Shown piece by piece: positions 27,619-34,615 of a stretch of DNA of 64,000 nucleotides. The DNA is taken from contig NZ_SNXS01000017.1 in assembly GCF_004362525.1 (NCBI RefSeq), positions 1-64,000 of the forward strand, read 5' to 3'. How positions within the stretch are numbered: the first letter of the stretch is position 1; each line of letters opens with the position of its first letter. A model generated the notes under the pieces. That model saw only the letters and a program-made list of their open reading frames with translations. It did not search any database and was not told where the DNA came from. The position numbers were made by a program, and so were the translations under genes. This DNA comes from Roseateles toxinivorans (GTDB lineage: Bacteria > Pseudomonadota > Gammaproteobacteria > Burkholderiales > Burkholderiaceae_C).

Positions 27619-28413
27619 ATGGGAATAGCACTTGAACGGGGACTCGCGGTCCTGGAGCATCTGATCCAGCACCCTCAGGGTCTGCCCTTGAGCCTCATCG
27701 CCGCGGAGCTGGACATTCCGCTCAGTGCCTGCCACCGCCTGTTGGCGGATCTGCAGCGCTACGGCTATGTGCGCCAGGCCCGCAAGCAGGGCGACTATGT
27801 GCTGACGACCAAGGTGGTGTCCATGGGACTGGGCTTCCTGAGCAGCGCCGGCATCGTCGATATCGCCGAGCCCCTGTTGGAGCGGCTGGCGCAGACCTCG
27901 GGCGAACTGGTGCGTTTGTCCATCGTCGATGAGGACCGCCTCACCTGGGTTGCCAAGTCGCAGGGCATGCGGCAGACCGGGCTGCGCTACGACCCCGATA
28001 TGGGCATGGACGCGCGGCTGTCCTGCACGGCCTCCGGCCACGCCTGGTTGATGACCTTGAGCGATGAACGCGCGTTCGAACTGGTGTCGCGCCAGGGTTT
28101 CGGCAAGCCGGCGGAGTACGGACCCAAGGCGCCGACCACCATCAAGGCGCTGGTGGGCTTTCTGCACGCGGCGCGGGTGCGCGGCTACGCGGTGATCGAC
28201 GAGGTCTTCGCGCCCGGCATGGCGGCCATCGCGGCGCCGGTGTTTCGTCGCCAGGAGGCGATCGGCGTGATCAGCATCGCCGGCCCCAGCACGCGCTTCA
28301 GCGCTGCGCGCGCACGTGAGCTGGCGCCCGCGCTGCTCGCCGCAGCGGCCGAACTCGGGCCGATCAGCAATGCTTCAAGCCTGTTCGGCCGGCCCGCGCT
28401 GGGCAAGGGTTGA
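27619..28413 (+). CDS. IclR-family transcriptional regulator
   Basis: A 264-aa regulator. The winged HTH is residues about 5-65 ('LERGLAVLEHLIQHPQGLPLSLIAAELDIPLSACHRLLADLQRYGYV'). The C-terminal IclR effector domain, about 80-250, includes 'SGELVRLSIVDEDRLTWVAKSQG', 'LSCTASGHAWLMTL', 'RGYAVIDEVFAPGMAAIAAPVF' and 'GVISIAGPSTRF'. It probably controls the divergent quinate-like operon in response to its substrate or product. ATG 27619 places the HTH at the N-terminus; the frame extends upstream but into the operator. Confidence 0.92.
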   Translation: MGIALERGLAVLEHLIQHPQGLPLSLIAAELDIPLSACHRLLADLQRYGYVRQARKQGDYVLTTKVVSMGLGFLSSAGIVDIAEPLLERLAQTSGELVRLSIVDEDRLTWVAKSQGMRQTGLRYDPDMGMDARLSCTASGHAWLMTLSDERAFELVSRQGFGKPAEYGPKAPTTIKALVGFLHAARVRGYAVIDEVFAPGMAAIAAPVFRRQEAIGVISIAGPSTRFSAARARELAPALLAAAAELGPISNASSLFGRPALGKG

Positions 28414-28456
28414 ACCGCCCTGGCCAGGTTCGGACGCTTTCACGTAGCATGGTCCG

Positions 28457-29023
28457 ATGAATACCTTTTCAAGCAAGGCGGTCTGTTGCTGCGTGCTGCT
28501 GACGCTTGCCGGCACGGCAGCGACGGCGGCCCCCAATGCGATGCAGCCGTCGGAGGACGGCGCACATGTGCTCGACGAGCGGGCCAAGCTGGTCTGGGCG
28601 CGTTGTGTCGAGGGCATGCAGTGGGATGGCAAGACCTGCACCGGCACGCCGCGGCTGATGTCACATGCCCAGGCCAGCGCCCTGGCCGCCAGCCGCAGCA
28701 AGGCCGAGGGGCTGCGTTGGCGGCTGCCGCGGGTCAACGAGTTGCGGCGGCTTGTGGACAAGGGGGCCAAGCCGGCCGGCCCCGACGCCCTGCTGTTCCC
28801 GGCCGCGCCGCGCGACTGGCATTGGTCGAGCACGCTCAACGTCAATCAGGAGTCGGTCAACCCTTACAACTACGGCAATGTGATGCGCGGCCGCAGCACC
28901 GAGAACGCCGGCAACACGGCCTTTCTGCTGGGCTGGGCCGTCTATCTGGGGGCCGGCGAGACCCGCGCCGACGTGCTCAGATCCACCCGGCTGGTGGTGC
29001 GGCTGGTGCGGCCGCAGGAGTGA
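28457..29023 (+). CDS. DUF1566 (Lcl-like) secreted protein
   Basis: A 188-aa protein with a signal peptide (residues 1-25, ...TAATAAP) and a DUF1566-like domain: 'LDERAKLVWARCVEGMQWDGKTC', 'AQASALAASRSKAEGLRWRLPRVNELRRLVD' and 'WHWSSTLN' are the family landmarks (unusual W-x-R-C, 'WRLPxxxEL', 'WSST'). DUF1566 is related to a C-terminal domain of collagen-like adhesins; its function here is unknown. It is a single gene, about 40 bases after the IclR gene. Confidence 0.8.
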   Translation: MNTFSSKAVCCCVLLTLAGTAATAAPNAMQPSEDGAHVLDERAKLVWARCVEGMQWDGKTCTGTPRLMSHAQASALAASRSKAEGLRWRLPRVNELRRLVDKGAKPAGPDALLFPAAPRDWHWSSTLNVNQESVNPYNYGNVMRGRSTENAGNTAFLLGWAVYLGAGETRADVLRSTRLVVRLVRPQE

Positions 29024-29050
29024 ACGCTGGCGGGGCTGCCGCCACTGCGC

Positions 29051-30040
29051 TCAAGGGATGCGCAGGTGGTCGTTCTCGTCCACCCGCGCCTGGTACGTGC
29101 GCCCACCGGTGCTGTAACTGACACTCAGCGACTTGGGGCGACCGGGGGCGGGGTCTGAGCCGGCCATGCGGTTGTCGACCTTGACGTCCAGCCGGTCATT
29201 GCGAATCAGCGAGCGCAGCCGCGCGGTGACGTCGATGCTGCGGCCGCCGGTGCCATAGCTGGCACTGAGAATCTCCAGTCCGCCGTAGCCATGGCCACCG
29301 CTGCCGCCACTACCCCAGCCACCGCTCCAGCCGCCATGGCCCCAGTTGCCGCCACCCCAGCCGGTGAACTGGTTGCCATCGACATAGCTGCCCTCGGTGT
29401 ATTCGAAGGTGCGGGTCTGGCCGTTCTTGCCGCGGGCGAAGATGCGCAGCGTCTTGACCTGGCCTGGGTCGGGATCGGTACCGAACGAGTCATTGCCCAT
29501 GCGGAAGCGCCGGTCCTGGCTGGCCAGCTCCTTCAAGCGCTGCGTCACATCGATATTGCGGTTGGCGGTGCCGTAACGGGCATGCAGGATCTGGTAGTCG
29601 CCATCGTCCCCCGCATTGCCCTGGTGGCCACCACCGGGCCTCCCGGGCCCGTCGCCCCAGCCGCCGGACCAGCCTCCTTGGCCCCAGTTGCCACCCCGCC
29701 AGCCGGTGAACTGGTTGCCATCGACATAGCTGCCCTCGCCGTATTCAAAGGTGCGCGTCTGGCCGTTCTTGCCGCGGGCGAAGATGCGCAGCGTCTTCAC
29801 GTGGCCGTAGTCCGGGTCGGTGCCGAAGGTGTTGTTGTCGATGCGAAAGGTCTGGTCCTGGCTGGCCAGTTCCTTCAGCCGCTGGGTGACGTCGATGTTG
29901 CGGTTGGCCGTGCCGTAGCGGGCCTGCAGGATCTGGTACTCGCCGTCATCGCCGCCGCGCTGGGCGGTGGCCGAGGCCACCAGGACCAGCAACAACATGA
30001 AGGCGGCCCAGGTTTGGCGCATGAGGGGTTGGATTTGCAT
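29051..30040 (-). CDS. secreted protein with three tandem DUF3395 domains
   Basis: A 329-aa protein with signal peptide (residues about 1-27, ...ASATAQ) and three copies of a roughly 72-residue domain of the DUF3395 type. Copies start at 'YQILQARYGTANRNIDVTQRL' (near residue 35), 'YQILHARYGTA' (near 145) and 'LEILSASYGTGGRSIDVTARL' (near 255). Each has the pattern I.....A.YGT....DVT..L, then (F/M)(G)(T/S)DP..G..K.L and a closing hairpin; the last ends 'ENDHLRIP'. The first two copies are nearly identical, the third is diverged. Gly/Trp-rich linkers join them. ATG 30040 begins the signal peptide. DUF3395 is best known from the C-terminus of DnaJC11; the function here is unknown. Confidence 0.8.
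   Translation of the reverse strand: MQIQPLMRQTWAAFMLLLVLVASATAQRGGDDGEYQILQARYGTANRNIDVTQRLKELASQDQTFRIDNNTFGTDPDYGHVKTLRIFARGKNGQTRTFEYGEGSYVDGNQFTGWRGGNWGQGGWSGGWGDGPGRPGGGHQGNAGDDGDYQILHARYGTANRNIDVTQRLKELASQDRRFRMGNDSFGTDPDPGQVKTLRIFARGKNGQTRTFEYTEGSYVDGNQFTGWGGGNWGHGGWSGGWGSGGSGGHGYGGLEILSASYGTGGRSIDVTARLRSLIRNDRLDVKVDNRMAGSDPAPGRPKSLSVSYSTGGRTYQARVDENDHLRIP
29365..29940 (-). repeat. near-identical direct repeats encoding domains 1 and 2 of the DUF3395 protein
   Basis: Two blocks of about 240 bases (about 29365-29610 and 29695-29940) encode nearly the same protein domain and are also strongly similar at the DNA level, including the following 'SYVDGNQFTGW' linker. They indicate recent intragenic duplication. 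Confidence 0.75.
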
Positions 30041-30270
30041 AGAAGATTCCAGCAGGGTTTCTCGACCGTGGGTGCGCCTGCGCGCTCGGCATGTTCTGGC
30101 CCACGAGGGGCTTTTACCAAGCTTCCTTGGCTTTAGCAACAACGCGCTGCACGCCGATCGGATGACGGCGGCGATGCGGTGTGGCAAGCTGTCGGCGTCC
30201 AACTTGCAGCCGGAGCCGCTGCTTGCAACATCCCGCCGCCCAATGGTCAAAACGGTGCCGAGTCGTCACG
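30041..30270. other. divergent intergenic region, DUF3395 gene / mscS-like gene
   Basis: These 230 bases hold the promoters of two divergent genes. The stretch around 30110-30160 is locally less GC-rich (ACCAAGCTTCCTTGGC is a small palindrome near 30117-30131). I see no gene. Confidence 0.4.
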
Positions 30271-31751
30271 ATGCTGCTGGGCCTGGTCTGGATCTTGGTG
30301 CTTGCGCCCTCGGCCCTTGCCCAGACTCCGGAACCCTCGGCGCCGCCGGCTGCGGCCTCGGCTCCGGCCGCGACGCCCCTGCTGTTCCACAACCGCCGCA
30401 TCGTCGACTTCCGGGCCAGCCTGCTTCGTCGCCGGCGACCTGAGCGGCTCGCGGCCCGGCGCCATGCTCGACGCGGCCTCGCTCGACGTGATGCACCGGC
30501 TGCAGCTCGCGGTCCGGGAGAGCCGCGAGTTCGCCGACCCGCGCCACCTGGCCGAGGGCGCCGCCTACTCCGTCGTGGCGACGGTGGTGGCCTATCTGCT
30601 GATGCGCCTGGTGTTGATGCTGCGCGGCAAGCTGCTGGCCCGCTTGGACGCGCAGTTCCAGGGCTGGCATGGTGCGAGCCAGACCCGCGCCCTCGTCGCC
30701 ACCTATGCCGAGCATGCGCGGCCGGCGGCCCGCTTCATGGCCGGGCTGGTGAGCTGGGGCCTGTTCTTGCTGCTGCTGGACTTCTGGATCACCTATGTGC
30801 TGCGCCAGTTCGCCTACACCCGGCCCTGGGGCGAGCGCTCGACGGCCTGGCTGCTGGAGGTGCTGGAGCGCTTTGCGCTGGCCATCGCCGGGGCTGGTCA
30901 CGGCGGCCCTGATCTTTGTGCTGGCCCGGCTGGTGAGCAGGGCCGTCGGCCTGTTTCTGCAGCGGGTCGAGCGCGACGATCTGCATATCGGCTGGCTCGA
31001 TGCCGACACCGCCGGCCCGACGCGCAGCCTGGGCACCGTGGTGATCTGGCTGTTCGCGCTGGCCATGGCCTACCCCTATCTGCCAAGCGCCAACAGCGAC
31101 GCGTTCAAGGGCGTGTCGGTGCTGGCCGGGGTGATGCTGTCGCTGGAGGCGTCGAGCATTGTGGGTCAGGTCCTGTCGGGCTTCAGCCTGATGTACACCC
31201 GTGTGCTGCGCGTTGGCGAATACGTCAAGATCGATGACACCGAGGGCTCGGTGGTGAGCCTGGGCATGTTCGCCACCCGCATCCACACCCGCATGGGCGA
31301 GGAGGTGAGCCTGCCCAACACGCTGGTCTCCAACCAACCGGTGCGCAATTTCTCGCGCCTGGTCGAGGATGGCCACTTCGTGCTGCATACCTCGGTGACG
31401 ATTGGCTATGCCACGCCCTGGCGCCAGGTGCATGCCATGCTGCTGGAGGCCGCCCGGCGCACGGCCGGCGTGGCGCAAGACCCGGCCCCCTATGTCGTGC
31501 AGACGGCCTTGTCTGACTTCTACATCGAGTACCGGCTCTGCGCGCAAAGCAACAAGCAGGCGCCGCGGCGGCGGGTCGACGCGATGAACCAGCTGCACGG
31601 GAATGTGCTCGATGTGTTCAATGAGAACGGCGTGCAGATCATGTCGCCGCACTATATGGCCGATCCGGCCGAGCCGCAGGTGGTGGCACCTGGGTCCTGG
31701 GTTCCCGCTACGGGCAGAGGCGTGGCGTCCGATGGTCAGACGCCACGCTGA
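30271..31751 (+). pseudogene. mechanosensitive channel (MscS family), two frameshifts
   Basis: The MscS-type protein is split over three frames. Frame 1 from ATG 30271 encodes a signal peptide ('LLGLVWILVLAPSALAQ') and 'LLFHNRRIVDFRA'. Coding then moves to the next frame between about 30420 and 30463 ('MLDAASLDVMHRLQL...', membrane helices 'VVATVVAYLLMRLVLML' and 'FMAGLVSWGLFLLLLDFWITYVL'). It shifts again in the GGGG run at 30890-30893 into the frame reading 'LVTAALIFVLARLVSRAV' through the MscS core ('GVMLSLEASSIVGQVLSGFSLMYTR', 'VGEYVKIDDTEGSVVSLGM') to 31751. Each shift is one extra base. It is either a decayed gene or two sequencing errors; the intact C-terminal domain argues for recent loss or error. 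Confidence 0.75.
31720..31748. terminator. hairpin between convergent mscS-like and ribH genes
   Basis: GCGTGGCGTC (31720-31729) and GACGCCACGC (31739-31748) form a perfect 10-bp stem with a 9-base loop, over the last codons of the mscS-like frame and 9 bases from the ribH stop. There is no T run on either side, so it may be a processing or attenuating hairpin rather than a classic terminator. Confidence 0.5.
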
Positions 31752-31756
31752 GGAGC

Positions 31757-32248
31757 TTAAGCGGAGATCGGCCGCAAAGCCTTCAGGCCCGCCATCGTCG
31801 CCAGGCAAGCCCTGGCCACCTCAATACCCTTCTTGACGAAGTGCTCGGCGAAGAACTGCTGATGGTCTGCGTGGTCGTGGAAGTCGCGCGGTGTCAGCAC
31901 CGCCGACATCACCGGCACCTCGGTGTCGAGCTGCACGCGCATCAGCCCGTCGATCACCGCGCTGGACACGAACTCATGCCGGTAGATGCCGCCGTTGACG
32001 ACAAAGGCACAGGCGATGATGGCCTCATAGCGGCCGGTCTGCGCTAGCTTCTTGGCCAGCAGCGGTATCTCGAAGGCGCCGGGCACCTCGAACTGGTCGA
32101 TCTGGCTGAGCGGCCACCGACTTCGCTCGAACTCGGCCAGCATGGAGGCGCGGGCCTGGCCGACGATGACGCCATGCCAGCTGGCACAGATGATGGCGAC
32201 GCGAGCCGCCGGGGTGGGGGAGGAGGTCTTGCTGAGGATCTGATTCAT
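31757..32248 (-). CDS. ribH2: 6,7-dimethyl-8-ribityllumazine synthase, type II
   Basis: A 163-aa lumazine synthase, which makes the riboflavin precursor from 5-amino-6-ribitylaminouracil and dihydroxybutanone phosphate. 'AIICASWHGVIVGQAR' has the ring-stacking Trp, 'FEVPGAFEIPLLAKKLA' the phosphate/substrate loop and 'GGIYRHEFVSSAVIDGLM' with 'VLTPRDFHDHADHQQFFAEHF' matches the Brucella RibH2 type, rather than the usual 'G.T.H' RibH1 type. RibH2 enzymes assemble as decamers and often coexist with a RibH1 elsewhere. No other rib gene is adjacent. Start ATG 32248 follows AAGGA, and an FMN riboswitch lies upstream. Confidence 0.9.
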   Translation of the reverse strand: MNQILSKTSSPTPAARVAIICASWHGVIVGQARASMLAEFERSRWPLSQIDQFEVPGAFEIPLLAKKLAQTGRYEAIIACAFVVNGGIYRHEFVSSAVIDGLMRVQLDTEVPVMSAVLTPRDFHDHADHQQFFAEHFVKKGIEVARACLATMAGLKALRPISA

Positions 32249-32357
32249 GAGATTCCTTGAAGGTCAGGATTGTCAGAATCAGGGCGCGCGACAACGCAGC
32301 CACCGCACGTCATGACTCGCGTTTGAGTCGGGCATGCAGCGGCCGAGGTACTCGCGT

Positions 32358-32512
32358 TTCTCTTTCATCCGGACTGTGACCGTCGGCCCTGGCATCGCAC
32401 CAGATCTGCTGACCCCGATAGCCGCTTTGACGCGGCTGCCGGGCGCTCGCGGGCTTCCGCGGGACGAATCCTGCGGCTACCGCCGGTGGGGAATTTCACC
32501 CCGCCCTGAGAA
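32358..32512 (-). ncRNA. FMN riboswitch (RFN element)
   Basis: The minus strand reads CAGGGCGGGGTGAAATTCCC, then 'ACCGGCGGTAG', a variable arm, 'AGCAGATCTGGTG', 'CCAGGGCCGACGGT' and 'AGTCCGGATGAAAGAGAA', which is the conserved RFN core in order. It ends about 110 bases before the ribH2 start. FMN binding should lower ribH2 expression; in this GC-rich leader without a T run, control of translation initiation is more likely than intrinsic termination. Confidence 0.95.
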
Positions 32513-32545
32513 CGCTGCCAGCCGGTGAGGGCTGGCGGGAGCATT

Positions 32546-33565
32546 CTAAGGCGCAGGCGTCACACCATCGCGCCAGAGATAAAGCTCGGTGGTGCTTCCA
32601 TCGTCGTACTGATGGCTGTCCACATGCTGCATGCCGGCCTTGCTCAGCACCCGGCGAGAGGCGGCGTTATCCGGGGCGGCGGTGGCGATGATCTCGTACA
32701 GCTGATGCTGCCTGGCGCCATAGGCCAACATCGCCTGCGCCACCTCGGTGGCCAGGCCCTGGCCCCAGCAGGTGCGCAGCAAGGCGTACTTCAGCTCGGC
32801 ATGGGGCTGGTCGCCGGGGTGGACGATGCCGCAGAAGCCGATCACCGCGCCGGTGGCCCGCAACTCCAGCGCCGACATGCCATAGCCGCGCCTGGCATAG
32901 TTGCGCTGCGTCACGCCTATCCAGCGCAGGCAGGTGGCATGGTCCAGCGGCTGGCCGTCACCGACCCAGCGCATCGCCTCGGCATCGCCATAGACGGCAT
33001 GCAGCGCATCGGCATCTGCCGGCGTCAGCAGGCGTGCGCGCAGGCGCTCGGTCTCGAACAGCAGCGGTTCAGTCGGCGTGAGATCGGGCTGCTCGACCTC
33101 GGGTGCGGCCACGGGCAGTGGTTCGGCCCCCAACGCCACGAACTCGCCCTGCAACCGGCCGACGATCTCGCCCTTGCAGCTCAGCACCGACACGACGGCG
33201 ATGCGGGCCTTGCCCTTGCGCCTGAGCATGCGCAAGAAGTGACCCCAGCCGGCCGGATCGACCAGGGCCGACTCGGCGCGGAAGTCGCCGGTGATGGCCA
33301 GTTCATAGTCCATCGTGTTGCGCTGTATCACCAGCCGTGTGCTGATGCCCTCGCTCAGCAGCCGGGTGTGCAGCAGCGACCAGGCGGCCAGAATGGCCAC
33401 CGCCGAGGCGCTGCCACCGAACACCGTCTCGCGATGGTTGATATTGGGCGCCAGTGGGGCACCGAGCAGCACATGGTCGGTGCCGACCTGCAGCACCTCC
33501 ACCTCCATCGCCTTGGACAGGGGGATGTGGGCGCTCAGGTAATGCTCAAGTTCGTATGGGGACAC
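32546..33565 (-). CDS. hotdog thioesterase-like + GNAT acetyltransferase fusion
   Basis: A 339-aa two-domain protein. Residues about 1-145 are a YiiD C-terminal-type putative thioesterase (hotdog fold: 'IPLSKAMEVEVLQVGTDHVLLGAPLAPNINHRETVFGGSASAVAILAAWSLL'). Residues about 165-335 are a RimJ-like GNAT domain ('LETERLRARLL'-like start 'FETERLRARLLTPADADALHAV', 'GYGMSALELRATGAVIGFCGI', 'LLRTCWGQGLATEVAQAML', 'NAASRRVLSKAGM'). E. coli YiiD carries the same two domain types in the reverse order. The substrates are unknown. It precedes a second GNAT-like cluster on the same strand. Confidence 0.8.
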   Translation of the reverse strand: MSPYELEHYLSAHIPLSKAMEVEVLQVGTDHVLLGAPLAPNINHRETVFGGSASAVAILAAWSLLHTRLLSEGISTRLVIQRNTMDYELAITGDFRAESALVDPAGWGHFLRMLRRKGKARIAVVSVLSCKGEIVGRLQGEFVALGAEPLPVAAPEVEQPDLTPTEPLLFETERLRARLLTPADADALHAVYGDAEAMRWVGDGQPLDHATCLRWIGVTQRNYARRGYGMSALELRATGAVIGFCGIVHPGDQPHAELKYALLRTCWGQGLATEVAQAMLAYGARQHQLYEIIATAAPDNAASRRVLSKAGMQHVDSHQYDDGSTTELYLWRDGVTPAP

Positions 33566-33592
33566 GTTTGGATCTGCCTTGTCGTGAATCAG

Positions 33593-34012
33593 TCAGGAGC
33601 CCTGCCGCTTCCAGGCCATGCCTATGGACAGCGGCGCGGTGGGCACAAAGCCGAATTGCGCGTAGAGGTCCTTGGCCGGGCCGTCGGCGATCAGGCTGAC
33701 GTAGGCACTTTCCGGCGCCTCGGCCTCGAGATAGCGCATGACCTCGGCCATGATGCGCTTGCCCAGGCCCTGGCCCTGGTGGGCGGGCAGCACGGCAATG
33801 TCAACCACCTGGAAGACACAGCCGCCGTCGCCGATGACGCGGCCCATGCCGACGGCATGACCCTCGTGCAATATCTGGACCGCGAACAGGCTGTTGGGCA
33901 GGCCGCGCAGCGCGGCTGCCTCGGTCTTGGGGCTCAGGCCCGATTCGGCGCGCAGGCGGCGGTAGTCGTCAACGGATGGCGTGGCCAGCAGGATGGTATG
34001 GCGCTCGGTCAT
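33593..34012 (-). CDS. GNAT family N-acetyltransferase
   Basis: A 139-aa single-domain GNAT. 'VGMGRVIGDGGCVFQVVDIAVLPAHQGQGLGKRIMAEVMRYLE' (residues about 54-96) holds the acetyl-CoA pyrophosphate loop Q-x-G-x-G/A; 'DLYAQFGFVPT' is the C-terminal motif. It resembles bacterial small GNATs of unknown substrate. ATG 34012 gives a compact domain. It follows a DUF1330 gene by 10 bases, so the two are probably co-transcribed. Confidence 0.85.
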   Translation of the reverse strand: MTERHTILLATPSVDDYRRLRAESGLSPKTEAAALRGLPNSLFAVQILHEGHAVGMGRVIGDGGCVFQVVDIAVLPAHQGQGLGKRIMAEVMRYLEAEAPESAYVSLIADGPAKDLYAQFGFVPTAPLSIGMAWKRQGS

Positions 34013-34022
34013 GGCAATGGGG

Positions 34023-34328
34023 TCAGGTCGGTTGCGGGCCGTCATAGCCCTCGATGATGATCAGGTCTATGGTCGAGACCGGCAGGCGCAATTGCACCGC
34101 GGCCTGGTAGGCGGGTGAATGCCAGCAGTCCAGCGCCGCCTGGTAGGACGGGAACTCGATCACGACATTGCGGCTGCGGCTGCCGCCCTCGGGATTCTCC
34201 ATGCGACCGCTGCGCACCAGAAAGTGCGCGCCGAACTGCCTGAACGGCTCGGCATTGGCGGCGATATAGGCCTTGTAGGCTTCGAAGTCGGTGATATCGA
34301 CGCGTGCGATCCAGTATCCCTTGGTCAT
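34023..34328 (-). CDS. DUF1330 domain protein
   Basis: A 101-aa DUF1330 protein (dimeric alpha/beta barrel): 'KGYWIARVDITDFEAYKAYIAAN' at the N-terminus, 'GAHFLVRSGR', 'RNVVIEFPSYQAALDCWHSPAYQAA' and 'DLIIIEGYDG' at the C-terminus are characteristic. The family's role is unknown. ATG 34328 starts the domain. First gene of the small minus-strand group with the GNAT. Confidence 0.9.
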   Translation of the reverse strand: MTKGYWIARVDITDFEAYKAYIAANAEPFRQFGAHFLVRSGRMENPEGGSRSRNVVIEFPSYQAALDCWHSPAYQAAVQLRLPVSTIDLIIIEGYDGPQPT

Positions 34329-34379
34329 GTGTCTCTCCCGGGGGCAAACGATTGAAAGGCCAGGCGGCACCCCGGTGAC

Positions 34380-34400
34380 GTAGCCCGGATGCAATCCGGG
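34380..34400. repeat. REP-like palindrome upstream of kdp
   Basis: GTAG followed by CCCGGATGCAATCCGGG: CCCGGAT and ATCCGGG pair around GCA. The same unit occurs three more times at 41733-41820 between kdpD and kdpE, so it is a dispersed extragenic palindrome of the REP type. Confidence 0.8.
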
Positions 34401-34525
34401 GCAGCCGAGCCAAGAACCGCGACCCGCATCTTTACAGATTCTTGATACCGGCCGCCCCAGCTTCTACGCCAACTTGACGCGCCGATTTTTAAGCTCTGTG
34501 CATCGCAATCCACCGGAGCCGCGTC
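34401..34525 (+). promoter_or_regulatory. kdpFABC promoter region
   Basis: This 125-base segment upstream of kdpF must contain the KdpE-responsive promoter. T-rich patches such as 'CATCTTTACAGATT' (34428-34440) and 'GATTTTTAAGCTC' (about 34484-34496) are candidate KdpE sites, and TTGACG (34474-34479) is a possible -35, but the -10 is not clear. RBS CCGGAG lies near 34513. Confidence 0.4.
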
Positions 34526-34615
34526 ATGAGCGCTCTCTACTGGCTGAGCGGCTTCACCGCCGCGGCCCTCTTCATCTACCTGCTGTATGCGTTGCTGCGC
34601 GCCGAGGAGTTCTGA
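34526..34615 (+). CDS. kdpF: K+-transporting ATPase small subunit KdpF
   Basis: A 29-aa single-helix peptide, MSALYWLSGFTAAAL... ending ALFIYLLYALLRAEEF, which stabilises the KdpABC complex in the inner membrane. Length, helix and position directly before kdpA (its TGA abuts the kdpA ATG) are typical of KdpF. Confidence 0.92.
   Translation: MSALYWLSGFTAAALFIYLLYALLRAEEF

Noticed and set aside
29365-29940. Repeats considered as a CRISPR or tandem mobile element
   Set aside because: The repeated blocks are in frame within one gene and encode a complete protein domain; there are no spacers.
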